Source of the DNA: Azolla caroliniana
Taxonomy: Eukaryota > Polypodiophyta
Direction of reading: 5' to 3'
Length of the DNA: 64,000 nucleotides
NCBI GenBank assembly: GCA_043228905.1
Contig: JBHGNT010000005.1
Coordinates: 9,672,001 to 9,736,000 of the forward strand
Part shown: positions 22,901 through 30,617 of the stretch, one piece after another
Numbering within the stretch: position 1 is the stretch's first letter
Layout of the letters: each line of letters opens with the position of its first letter
Notes under the pieces: generated by a model
Databases searched by the model: none
Seen by the model: only the letters and a program-made list of their open reading frames with translations
What the model was told of the DNA's origin: nothing
Translations under genes and position numbers: made by a program

Positions 22901-23080
22901 TTCTAATTTCCGTATTAATCCTGTCGGCCGCACTAAGCTTGTATCGGCCATCCGCAACCAGAACGGACACGGCTCCCACTCGTATGACCGCCTACGGTGA
23001 CTTCTAATTTCCGTATTAATCCTGTCGGCCGCACTGAGCTTGTATCGGCCATCCGCAACCAGAACGGACACGGCTCCCAC
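19928..23080 (-). pseudogene. G pol: RT (N-terminus deleted), RNase H, integrase
   Basis: Segments 23080-21134 and 21076-19928 are in the same frame; a stop at 21134-21136 (GLW*PTTLRD, consistent with TGG to TGA) separates them within the integrase zinc finger (AHYGVAGGHYAG...CDLCQRM). The RT begins abruptly: a Lys/Arg-rich linker (TTKRKRDDQEKTAF) leads directly into TEWGVFVAVVMMFGLKTAPATFQR and VFLDDFAVYS, so the fingers and the first palm motif are missing. RNase H shows VFVDASDIAIGSVL, YSTTEREAL and FHVDHSALLYL. The integrase core shows WGLDFVGPF, LISDQGGHF and YPQASGLAESTNK. The enzyme set cannot be complete. Confidence 0.9.
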
Positions 23081-23083
23081 TCG
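22882..23083 (-). repeat. 101-bp direct tandem duplication in G protease-RT linker
   Basis: The 101-bp stretch at 22882-22982 is repeated at 22983-23083 with one or two differences (actaagctt versus actgagctt). Because 101 is not a multiple of three, it throws pol out of the protease frame, and explains why the 21134-23080 and 22933-23535 frames both contain EWEPCPFWLRMADTS. Confidence 0.95.
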
Positions 23084-23535
23084 TGGATTCCTAGGTCATC
23101 ACACGTCCGGAGGCTTATTACATTCACCCCAGAGCCTCCGTCTATAACTGTGCCGGGGAGTTCTTTCCCTTTCACAATGGCAATGATTACCGGACTGTTG
23201 GTGTCCACCACCGTTGGTCCCTCCTCCGGATTCGAGAAGAGTACTGGTGCCGGTGATGGTTCTCCTACCGTCATGGACGTCTTCAGTCCTTCCGTGAATC
23301 TTGGCACGAGTTGTAGGAGTCTTCCTAGTGGTAACGTAATCTGGCATTCTTGCAACGCCTGCCATGTATCGTTCTCGGACTGACTACCGCTGGCAAGCCC
23401 TGCGGTGTTCTCCTTTTGCTGCTGTAAGTCTGTGACATTCTGCTCGTTTGCTTTCTTTACCCATTCCGTTGCTTGTTTCCGGATGGTCTCCTGTGCCTCC
23501 CATTCTTTGGCCATGCCCTTCGACCTTGTGGTCAC
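22933..23535 (-). pseudogene. G aspartic protease region
   Basis: Begins MTTRSKGMAKEWEAQE and reaches the retropepsin motif GTVIDGGSGVNVISL (Asp-Gly-Gly instead of the usual Asp-Ser/Thr-Gly at the active site). It is in the same frame as gag upstream, separated from it by one TAG codon at about 23536-23538. The C-terminus is lost to the 101-bp duplication. Confidence 0.8.
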
Positions 23536-23538
23536 CTG

Positions 23539-25419
23539 CTACAGGTCTGCCACCTCAAGGACTACCATATTTACCGCCGGTCGTTTTTCATAGCTCTTCA
23601 CCGGGCATTGGTTACTATAATGGCCTTCCTGTCGGCAGTAGTAGCAGTAGGCCTTCCGGGTATTGCTAGATTCGGCATGGTCTGTTGTACCCGGGGCAGG
23701 TCCTACGCCACGCGCGAGGTTTTGTATCGGTTGGCTACTTGGAGCTCCTTGTTCCGGATCCCGGGGGTAGCCGCCTTTTTTAAAATGCCGTTTTTTGTTA
23801 TAGCTCTTCTTATTACGGTACTCTTGACGGGGTTGCCCGTTATATCTGCCGTATTCCTCCCGTTGCTGACGATATCCGGGGGAGTGCTCCCTGTCGTACT
23901 GTTCGTATAGTCTATTGTAATCCTGGTACCGATCATGCCGGTCATAGTTATACTGCCGATCACCGTACCGGACATCATTTTCCCGTCGATCGCCATACCG
24001 GACATCATTTTCCCGTCGCTCGCCATACCGGACATCCTGTGCCGGTCGGTCACGGTCCATTCGCCGCCAACGTTCGTCTTCTTCATCCCGGCTGCTGCGT
24101 GGCTCAATTTGTCGGACGGGCGGTGCTTGCCGATTCAACATATTATACTCGCACCTATCTGTCATATGGCTCTTGGATTGACAGATTACACATTGCGTCC
24201 TCATAGTGCATTCTAGAGCCGAGTGTCCGGAATTCAAGCAGGTTGTGCACTGTATTGCTTGCTGAAACCGGAGGTCTTCATCGGACGGTAACGCCTGTTG
24301 AAGTGCTCCCAGTGTGAGCCAGGAGATTGTCTTTTCCATCTCTCTCACCCGGTCAATGACCTTGTCGATGGTACTTGTGCGGAAGTCGATTACCGTGCAA
24401 ACCGTGCGTAGGGGTTCCCGGAGCGCATTTAGGAATATCGTCCGTAATTCCTCCTCCGGGGGTGTGCGGGCAAGCTGACTATGCATCCGTTGAAACCGGA
24501 TGACAAATTGGGGAATGCTCTCCCCTACCTCTTGCCGGATGGTATAAAATAAGCCTACCATTACGGTATGGTCCACCTCCTTTTGAACAAAATGCAAGAA
24601 TTTAGCTTTTAAATCTGCAAAGGTGTTGATGGTAGACGGGTTCTGCATCCGGCGCCATCTTGTTGCTGGTCCCTCCAATGTGACGCCAAATTCCGCTATC
24701 TTAGAGCGTTCTTCTTCTTCTAGGGTCAATCGCTGGGACACATGGTTGGCTTCCCATGTCTGTTCAAAGGCGTGCACATGAGCTTCCGCATCCGGATCAT
24801 CTCTATACTTGGAGTACTGGAACGGCATGTTGTCGTCCGGTATCGGTGCGCAGGCTGGTAGTGTTGGTGCTCGTTCCGGAATTTTCTCCGATGTCGGTGG
24901 GCTTTCCCGATTTGATTCCGGTGTCGGTTGTTTCTCTTCCTTTGGTGACGGAGGCCTCTCCTCTTCGACTTCCGGTGTCGGAGGTCGTTCTTCCTCTGCT
25001 GGTTCCGGGGGTTCCAGCGTTAGCACTTCCGACTCCGGTTCTGGTGTCGGTAAGGTATCCGATCCTTCGTCCTCCGGTCCGCTCGGGGTTTCGTTGCTGC
25101 TACGGTAGTTCGTGTGCACGCTGTATTCCCCTTCGGAGTCCGATTCATATGCTGAAAAGGACTCTGCTTCGCCTTCTCCGTTTGCCAACGCGTGGAGAAG
25201 GGATTCGGTTTCCCGGAGGCTGCTTAAACTGCTGCCATCGTCTGGGTGCGATGTTTGCTGTAAGCAGAGGGAGTCCTCCGCTACTCTCCGGATTACGTTG
25301 GAAAACGAGTGATCCGCTCTAATTTCCTGCGCCGCTTGCTGGAAAGCCTCGTGTCTCCTTTGCCTTTCGGCAAGGCGTCGAGTTCGATCTGTAACCAGGT
25401 CGTGCGATGATCTAGACAT
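23539..25419 (-). CDS. G gag protein with three zinc knuckles
   Basis: Likely start MSRSSHDLVTDRTRRL at 25419; the frame opens further upstream into the LTR, but this is the first Met after the primer site. The N-terminal third is acidic and Pro/Glu-rich (PEPESEVLTLEPPEP, PPTPEVEEERPP). A retrotransposon gag domain follows (YRDDPDAEAHVHAFEQTW, WRRMQNPSTINTFADLKAKFLHF, FQRMHSQL, FLNALREPLR). Three CCHC-type knuckles follow: CTTCLNSGHSALEC, CVICQSKSHMTDRC and CYYCRQEGHYSNQC. Between them lies a repeated DVRYGDRREN unit (three copies). About 626 aa, uninterrupted, ending ADL before a TAG. It packages the element RNA in cytoplasmic particles. Confidence 0.88.
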   Translation of the reverse strand: MSRSSHDLVTDRTRRLAERQRRHEAFQQAAQEIRADHSFSNVIRRVAEDSLCLQQTSHPDDGSSLSSLRETESLLHALANGEGEAESFSAYESDSEGEYSVHTNYRSSNETPSGPEDEGSDTLPTPEPESEVLTLEPPEPAEEERPPTPEVEEERPPSPKEEKQPTPESNRESPPTSEKIPERAPTLPACAPIPDDNMPFQYSKYRDDPDAEAHVHAFEQTWEANHVSQRLTLEEEERSKIAEFGVTLEGPATRWRRMQNPSTINTFADLKAKFLHFVQKEVDHTVMVGLFYTIRQEVGESIPQFVIRFQRMHSQLARTPPEEELRTIFLNALREPLRTVCTVIDFRTSTIDKVIDRVREMEKTISWLTLGALQQALPSDEDLRFQQAIQCTTCLNSGHSALECTMRTQCVICQSKSHMTDRCEYNMLNRQAPPVRQIEPRSSRDEEDERWRRMDRDRPAQDVRYGERRENDVRYGDRRENDVRYGDRQYNYDRHDRYQDYNRLYEQYDREHSPGYRQQREEYGRYNGQPRQEYRNKKSYNKKRHFKKGGYPRDPEQGAPSSQPIQNLARGVGPAPGTTDHAESSNTRKAYCYYCRQEGHYSNQCPVKSYEKRPAVNMVVLEVADL

Positions 25420-25472
25420 CCATCTGTGCCATCGTTCGCTGCAAAAACAAGAATCGTGGTCGCCAAAAACTG
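25420..25472 (-). other. G leader and putative primer-binding site
   Basis: On the minus strand the LTR end TAACA is followed by cagtttttggcgaccacg. A TGG-starting stretch near the LTR end is expected for a primer-binding site (complement of a CCA-ending tRNA); here TGGCGACCACG is the candidate. I cannot assign the tRNA. Confidence 0.5.
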
Positions 25473-25906
25473 TGTTAACTCTTCGGGCCGGACAATGGCC
25501 TAACACAGGGTGTCTACGGGATACACTTCACCAAAGGGTGTTACGGCAACCGGATTAGACTTCAACGCTTACTCCGACTTAATTAAGTTACTTATTAGGA
25601 TCGTCTTCCTTAACACGTGTAAGATATAACAATTAAGACAGAACGACTATTAACACAGAGAGATAACAACGCTTAAGCTTTCATTAATTAACCGCTAACT
25701 ATTACATTGTATCCGGGCCTTTAAATAGGTTTCCGGTCTCTATTACAAAATGGTGCCATCCGCACCTGTTCGGGATCGGTCTGGATCCGGAACGGCATAC
25801 CGTTTTCGGTCGGTCCGTCCACACTCATAGCTTAATTACAACCACATTCCTACTACTTAATTAGCTCTCTGTTTCCCACTCTGGACTCCTTTGCCGGCCG
25901 GTAACA
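25473..25906 (-). repeat. G 5' LTR
   Basis: 434 bp, the partner of 16853-17286, flanked on the right by the TSD copy atcaa (25907-25911), after which the C2 RT sequence (complement of SILLYVD) resumes. Confidence 0.93.
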
Positions 25907-26391
25907 ATCAACATATAGTAAAATACTAACCGGTCCGAGTCGACCTTTCCGGATGAACAGGGAAGAGTCCGATTTTGACGTGACGAAGCCCATCCGACGC
26001 AGTTGTTGCATGATCTTCGCGTTCCAGGCACGCGGGGCTTGCTTCAGTCCGTAAAGGGACTTCTTCAGTCGGCATACTACCGAGGAGTTCGTTCCGGAGT
26101 GAAATCCGGGGGGCTGTACCATTCTTTACATCCATCTGATGTAAGTGCCACCCCTTCACCGCAACTACTGCGAGCAAAACACGGACGGTCGTCATTTTCG
26201 CGACCGGCGCAAACGTCTCATCATAGTTGATGCCATGTTTCTACGCGTAGCCCTTTGCCACTAGCTGAGCCTTATACCAATTGACCGAGCCATCGGTGTT
26301 GTACTTGACCTTGTACACCCACCTACACCCGATCGGTTTTACCCCTCTTGGTGCGTCAACCAAGTCCCAGGTCTTGTTCTCTGCCAATGTG
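25907..26391 (-). pseudogene. C2 RT, middle segment
   Basis: Minus-strand copia RT between nested elements E and [93 protein letters not shown] frameshift near 26120-26140 separates MDVKNG from the MVQPPGF frame. The next codons (DLVITG) lie across G at 16852. Confidence 0.88.
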
Positions 26392-26843
26392 TTACGGGCA
26401 TGACCATATAATATCCCGTGGTAAGAATTTACCGTAGTATTCTATACACGTGGATAAGTGTGAGGGTTAAATGAGAGTGTAAAGAAGGGGAGGATTACTT
26501 TTAATCCTCGGGATTGAGACAACCCATTAGGTCAAGTGTGAACTTGCCTGGGGGCCTTGGGTTTCGCTATAAATAAGAGGCCTAGCTACCCTCATTTGAT
26601 GATCTTTTGACTACATCGAGACTCTGCTCGTGTGGTGGGTCAACTCTTGTAGCGAGCGCGCCAGCACCAGGTACGACTCGACGCCACGGCGGTGGTATGG
26701 GACGCCGATCGAGGCTCGAGTCCGTCTCGATCCCTTCGCTCGGGGGTGGTCGGGTGGATCGGCACCCTTCTTTCTCTTTCTCCTTTCTATCTATCTTTTC
26801 ATTATCCTTATCTTAAGCTTACATTAGTATTAGATCTATAATA
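26392..26843 (+). repeat. E left LTR
   Basis: 452 bp, TTACGGGCATG...CTATAATA. A TATA box (gctataaataag, about 26567) lies in mid-LTR. The first 34 bases form a hairpin (ttacggg / cccgtggtaa). If the preceding tg is counted, the end is canonical (TGTTACGG), but the 5-bp TSD fits better with TTACGG. Confidence 0.85.
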
Positions 26844-27084
26844 TTTGGTATCAGATTTTTTTACTAATGTTTCTTTGTTTTTCATTTGTCTTTTGATTGA
26901 TGCTGATCGATCATTGTGCGGTTGGCCTTGATCCAGACAACGATCAACAAAGAACTTCGGTAACTCTTTCCATATTTTTTTTTCTATTCTCTCTTCTCCC
27001 ATCTAATCATGTGTTTAGTTTATATGTAATTTTTTTTCATTAAGTCAATGATGTTGTAATGGTCTTTAATTGATTATTAAAAGG

Positions 27085-27360
27085 TTTACATATGTGCACG
27101 AGGTCAATACCTCGTTTGACATGTTAATAATATGTGATGAGTGTCGTATGCGTACGAGGTTAATACCTCAATTACGTATTACGTTCACGAACATATGTTA
27201 TGTTTGCGTATGAGTTTAATACCTTAATTTGTTGTAAACGATATGCGTTTGGTCTCGTATGCGTAAGAGGTCAATACCTCCATTGCGTATTACGATGATC
27301 TCTTATTTGTGGATGTTTCGTGTGCGTAGAGGTATATACCTCGATTACGTATCTCGATCA
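27085..27360 (+). repeat. Five ~57-bp tandem repeats with short hairpins inside E
   Basis: The motif gcgtacgaggttaatacctca recurs at about 27097, 27152, 27207, 27263 and 27325. In most copies gaggt and acctc flank a 4-6 base loop, giving a small hairpin; the third copy is degraded (gagtttaatacctt). Between them lie cattgcgtattacg-like words. Confidence 0.8.
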
Positions 27361-28231
27361 CATCATTTGTGGCTATTTAATATAACGATATGTTTAATAT
27401 AGGCATATGTGGTCACATATATACGTATTTGATCGTATATATGTGAAAAGTAAACATATGTGTATATTCGTTATTACGTGATTATGTCGAAAGTTGTCAT
27501 GGTCGGGAAAAGGATGTTGGTGGCCGTCCTCACATTTTTGTGAGAATGGCGTTGTCACCATTCCTTTTTCAACAATTTTTTATTGTTGACAACCCCGTTG
27601 ATGACCTCGATTTCGTTACGTAAAGAAACGCAATAGCCATAATGATGTTGAGTACGTAGGGCTTGACCCACTTCAAGTGAGGTCGCTCCAATGACGCACG
27701 TATCCAACATCCTTCCCTCGTCACACGGATACGATGCCACCATGAGCTCGTTCTTACGAGAGGCATTCGTAATGACGTGACCATGTGATGGCCCACGTGA
27801 GCCTACTACGAAACGAGGGCTCATTTGGCTTCACCATTAGGTTGCACTTTGGCGTATGCCATCGTAATTACGAGACTTGAGGTTAGGTAACGTACCAACA
27901 TAGTGTTGGTAAATGAGGGCGAAATAAGGACCCTTGACATATATGTTCTTTTAAAAAAACGTATATGATCAATTGCCTCGCATATCTCTTATACGCATCA
28001 AACATTAAGCATTCGAGAAGAGCAACTTACTTGGTTGGCTCAAGTGTTTAATGTATTTGTTCTCGAGGTCTCGAGTTCAAATATGACCAAGACCATACAA
28101 CATCCTTGATACATATGACTATAACACATGTTTAGACTTAAGGTCTAAGTGCACCTCGGGGTCCTCGTAATAGGACTTAAAGAGCCGAAACCACTTATGT
28201 GGGCACCGAAACATAGTTTATTGGGAGTATG
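27361..28231 (+). other. E internal non-coding region
   Basis: AT-rich, no conserved protein. Contains a short inverted segment around 27508-27590 (ttgtcatggtcgggaaaagg...). The region just left of the right LTR (tttattgggagta) is the only polypurine-tract candidate. The minus-strand ORF at 27555-27824 resembles nothing I know. Confidence 0.55.
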
Positions 28232-28683
28232 TTACGGGCATGACCATATAATATCCCGTGGTAAGAATTTACCGTAGTATTCTATACACGTGGATAAGTG
28301 TGAGGGTTAAATGAGAGTGTAAAGAAGGGGAGGATTACTTTTAATCCTCGGGATTGAGACAACCCATTAGGTCAAGTGTGAACTTGCCTGGGGGCCTTGG
28401 GTTTCGCTATAAATAAGAGGCCTAGCTACCCTCATTTGATGATCTTTTGACTACATCGAGACTCTGCTCGTGTGGTGGGTCAACTCTTGTAGCGAGCGCG
28501 CCAGCACCAGGTACGACTCGACGCCACGGCGGTGGTATGGGACGCCGATCGAGGCTCGAGTCCGTCTCGATCCCTTCGCTCGGGGGTGGTCGGGTGGATC
28601 GGCACCCTTCTTTCTCTTTCTCCTTTCTATCTATCTTTTCATTATCCTTATCTTAAGCTTACATTAGTATTAGATCTATAATA
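28232..28683 (+). repeat. E right LTR
   Basis: Same 452 bases as 26392-26843; the short open frames in both copies translate identically. Followed by the TSD copy caatg and by C2 sequence. Confidence 0.9.
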
Positions 28684-29746
28684 CAATGCGTGCATCTCTT
28701 CCTCCATCGCGGCACGCCAATTTGCGTCTTTAACCGCTTCTGCGTAGCTCTCCGGCTCACGCACTTCCGCTACATGGGTCATGTACGCATAATGATGCGC
28801 CATGTACTCGTTGTATCCGAACCGCAAAACAGGATTCTTCTAGTGGGTAGATCGGCGTAATCTCACATTAGCCGATGTCGAGGCCTTCTCGGTCGATGCG
28901 AACTTCACCTTTAAAGACCCGTCAACGGTTCCCTCGGAGTCGGACTCGCGTCGGTCTGACTTGTTCCTATCCGTGTCGGAATCCGACACCTTCTTCTTCC
29001 CTTTCTCTTTGCGCGTAAGCCGTCTCCTCGGCTTCCTGCGCGGGGAATGCACGACCGAGTCTCCACTACTCGCCGGCTCTTCATCGGACTGATCGTACCG
29101 ACTCAGTCGTCCAATCGGTTCACTTAAACGGAGTGAAATCGGACTCTCTTCGCGGGTCTCGATTTCGGGCTCATCCGGAGGCATCTCGGGTTCGCTGACC
29201 TCATCGTCAAAGCTCGGATTGGAGTCAGGGTTCGGAGTTGAGGGCTGGTACCAGGACGCGGACTCGTCAAACACAACGTCGCGGCTAACACACACTTGTT
29301 TGGTGCGAGGGTTATAGCACTTATAACCCTTCTGCTCGTCCGATAACCGACCAAGATGCATTTCTCGGCCTTTGCGTCGAACTTCCTCCTTTTCTCCTTC
29401 GGTACATGCACATACGCAATGCTACCGAACACCCTCAAGTGTCGCAAGTTCGGCTTCGTTCCGAAATATGGCTCGTGCGCTGAAACTTTGTCTCTGATCC
29501 GGTTCTGAATGTATACCACTGTCCTTACCGCCTCGGCCCAGTAGAACTTGGGCAAGCTCTTCTCCTCCAGCATTGCCCATGCTGCTTCCACAACTAACCA
29601 ATTCTTCCTCTTGGCCACGCCATTCTGCTCCGACGTGTATCTACAACTGAATTCGCGCCAAATTCCCATTTGTTGTAGATAACCATTGAATTGACCAGAA
29701 AAGTACTCTTTCCCGCCATCCGACCGCAGGCACTTGATCTTTCGTC
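28684..29746 (-). pseudogene. C2 integrase C-terminus and RT linker
   Basis: Minus strand, after Y2: GRKIKCLRSDGGKEYFSGQFNGYLQQMGIWREFSCRYTSEQNGVAKRKN (integrase, with the catalytic Asp and Glu contexts), AWAMLEEKSLPKFYWAEAVRT, YFGTKPNLRHLRVFGSIAYVHVPKEKR, CILVGY, then a frame change near 29340 to QKGYKCYNPRTKQVCVSRDVVFDESASW and an acidic linker (SDSDTDRNKSDRRESDSEG). It ends at MHAL, where E begins. Confidence 0.87.
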
Positions 29747-29750
29747 CCGT

Positions 29751-30574
29751 TGTCGTAGTGTAGGTTGCACACTATGTGGAAATTATATTTTTGTCCCTCC
29801 GGATAGAGAATGGAGTGCTCGGTGAGAACCGGAAGAAAACGGCATACCGGCGAGGAGGAAAACGGCATACCGGCAAGGAGGAAAACGGCATACCGGCAAG
29901 GAGGAAAAACGGCATACCGGCAAGGAAGAGCCGGATAAAGAGACATAAATGTAAAAAGAAATGCGCAGGGCGTGATTCGAACTCTGCACCTCCACGTTGA
30001 CAAACCCCAACCTTACCATTACATTAACTTATCTTAAGTGTTTTAAATATAGATTTAATACGTATAAGACCTTTATTTATGCATACCTTTATTAAAAGGT
30101 AAATCGTGTATTTTTTTTAATATATGAAAAAGAAAAAAAACACGAGACACTAAAAATAACTCATGCACATCTAGCGTGCATGAGCCCTATACTTAGGAAA
30201 TAAAAAAGCATCACATGCACATTTAGTGGACATGAACACTTTTTGTAAAAAAAAGAAGAAGCATGAAGCCATGCTTAGCTCTTCTTTCCTTATATAAGGA
30301 GGAGAGAAATATGTAAAGGGTTGTTGATTATTTGGATTAAGTATTAATCAATACAAAATTTATTCGTGGGATTCACGATTTATACATCTACGTCTCTCTT
30401 AACACCCTAAGTACCAATTAATATAGTATACTCGTGTGATTCACGAGTTTCTTATCTTTCTCTTTGCTATTTACTCATAATTAATCTCTATCTCACGAAC
30501 TTCTTTCTCCTAGTCCAAGACCTCTGTGGTTCCCACCCGACTCACGCAACGATCCGGAGCCGAAAGGCACGACA
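29751..30574 (+). repeat. Y2 left LTR, type A
   Basis: 824 bp, TGTCGTAGTG...GGCACGACA. Contains a tandem aaaacggcataccggc repeat (29845-29925), ccttatataaggagg (TATA, about 30288), and repeated gtgggattcacga words, and ends with the lineage's gtccaagacctctgtggt box. Same family as the LTR of X (8852-9358/36077-36411) and the solo LTR at 50050. Confidence 0.87.
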
Positions 30575-30617
30575 CAGTTGGTGAACCCGACGTGAAGAGC
30601 AGCAGGGGAGGACGAAG
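30575..30617 (+). other. Y2 primer-binding site and leader
   Basis: Directly after the LTR: cagttggtgaacccgacg. The TGGTGAACCCGACG stretch is the likely primer-binding site (complement of a tRNA ending ...TTCACCA); tRNA identity not assigned. The gag ATG is 40 bases on, at 30618. Confidence 0.6.

Larger units (their letters stand above)
16853..25906 (-). mobile_element. Ty3/gypsy element G, full length, minus strand; TSD atcaa
   Basis: LTRs of 434 bp each (16853-17286 and 25473-25906), TSD atcaa at 16848-16852 and 25907-25911. The order on the minus strand is LTR, gag with three zinc knuckles, protease, RT/RNase H, integrase, then an additional coiled-coil ORF of about 850 codons before the 3' LTR. 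I count about 15 differences between the LTRs by eye, so the insertion is not recent. Coding defects are a 101-bp duplication, an RT deletion and several stops. Domain order IN after RT marks it as gypsy; the extra 3' ORF is unusual. Confidence 0.93.
26392..28683 (+). mobile_element. Short non-coding LTR element E with identical LTRs; TSD caatg
   Basis: Two 452-bp LTRs (26392-26843 and 28232-28683) that read identically by eye, flanked by caatg at 26387-26391 and 28684-28688. A tRNA-iMet-like primer site (TGGTATCAGA, about 26847) follows the left LTR. The internal 1.39 kb has no coding capacity, so it is a non-autonomous element (TRIM- or small LARD-like), mobilised in trans. The target is the C2 RT (complement of MHALAENKTWDLV). 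Identical LTRs mean it is the youngest datable insertion in the stack. Confidence 0.88.

Noticed and set aside
26607-28667. Identical 69-aa and 65-aa ORFs at 26607/28447 and 26630/28470
   Set aside because: They are the same LTR sequence in two copies; the frames arise from Pro/Ser/Arg-rich non-coding DNA.
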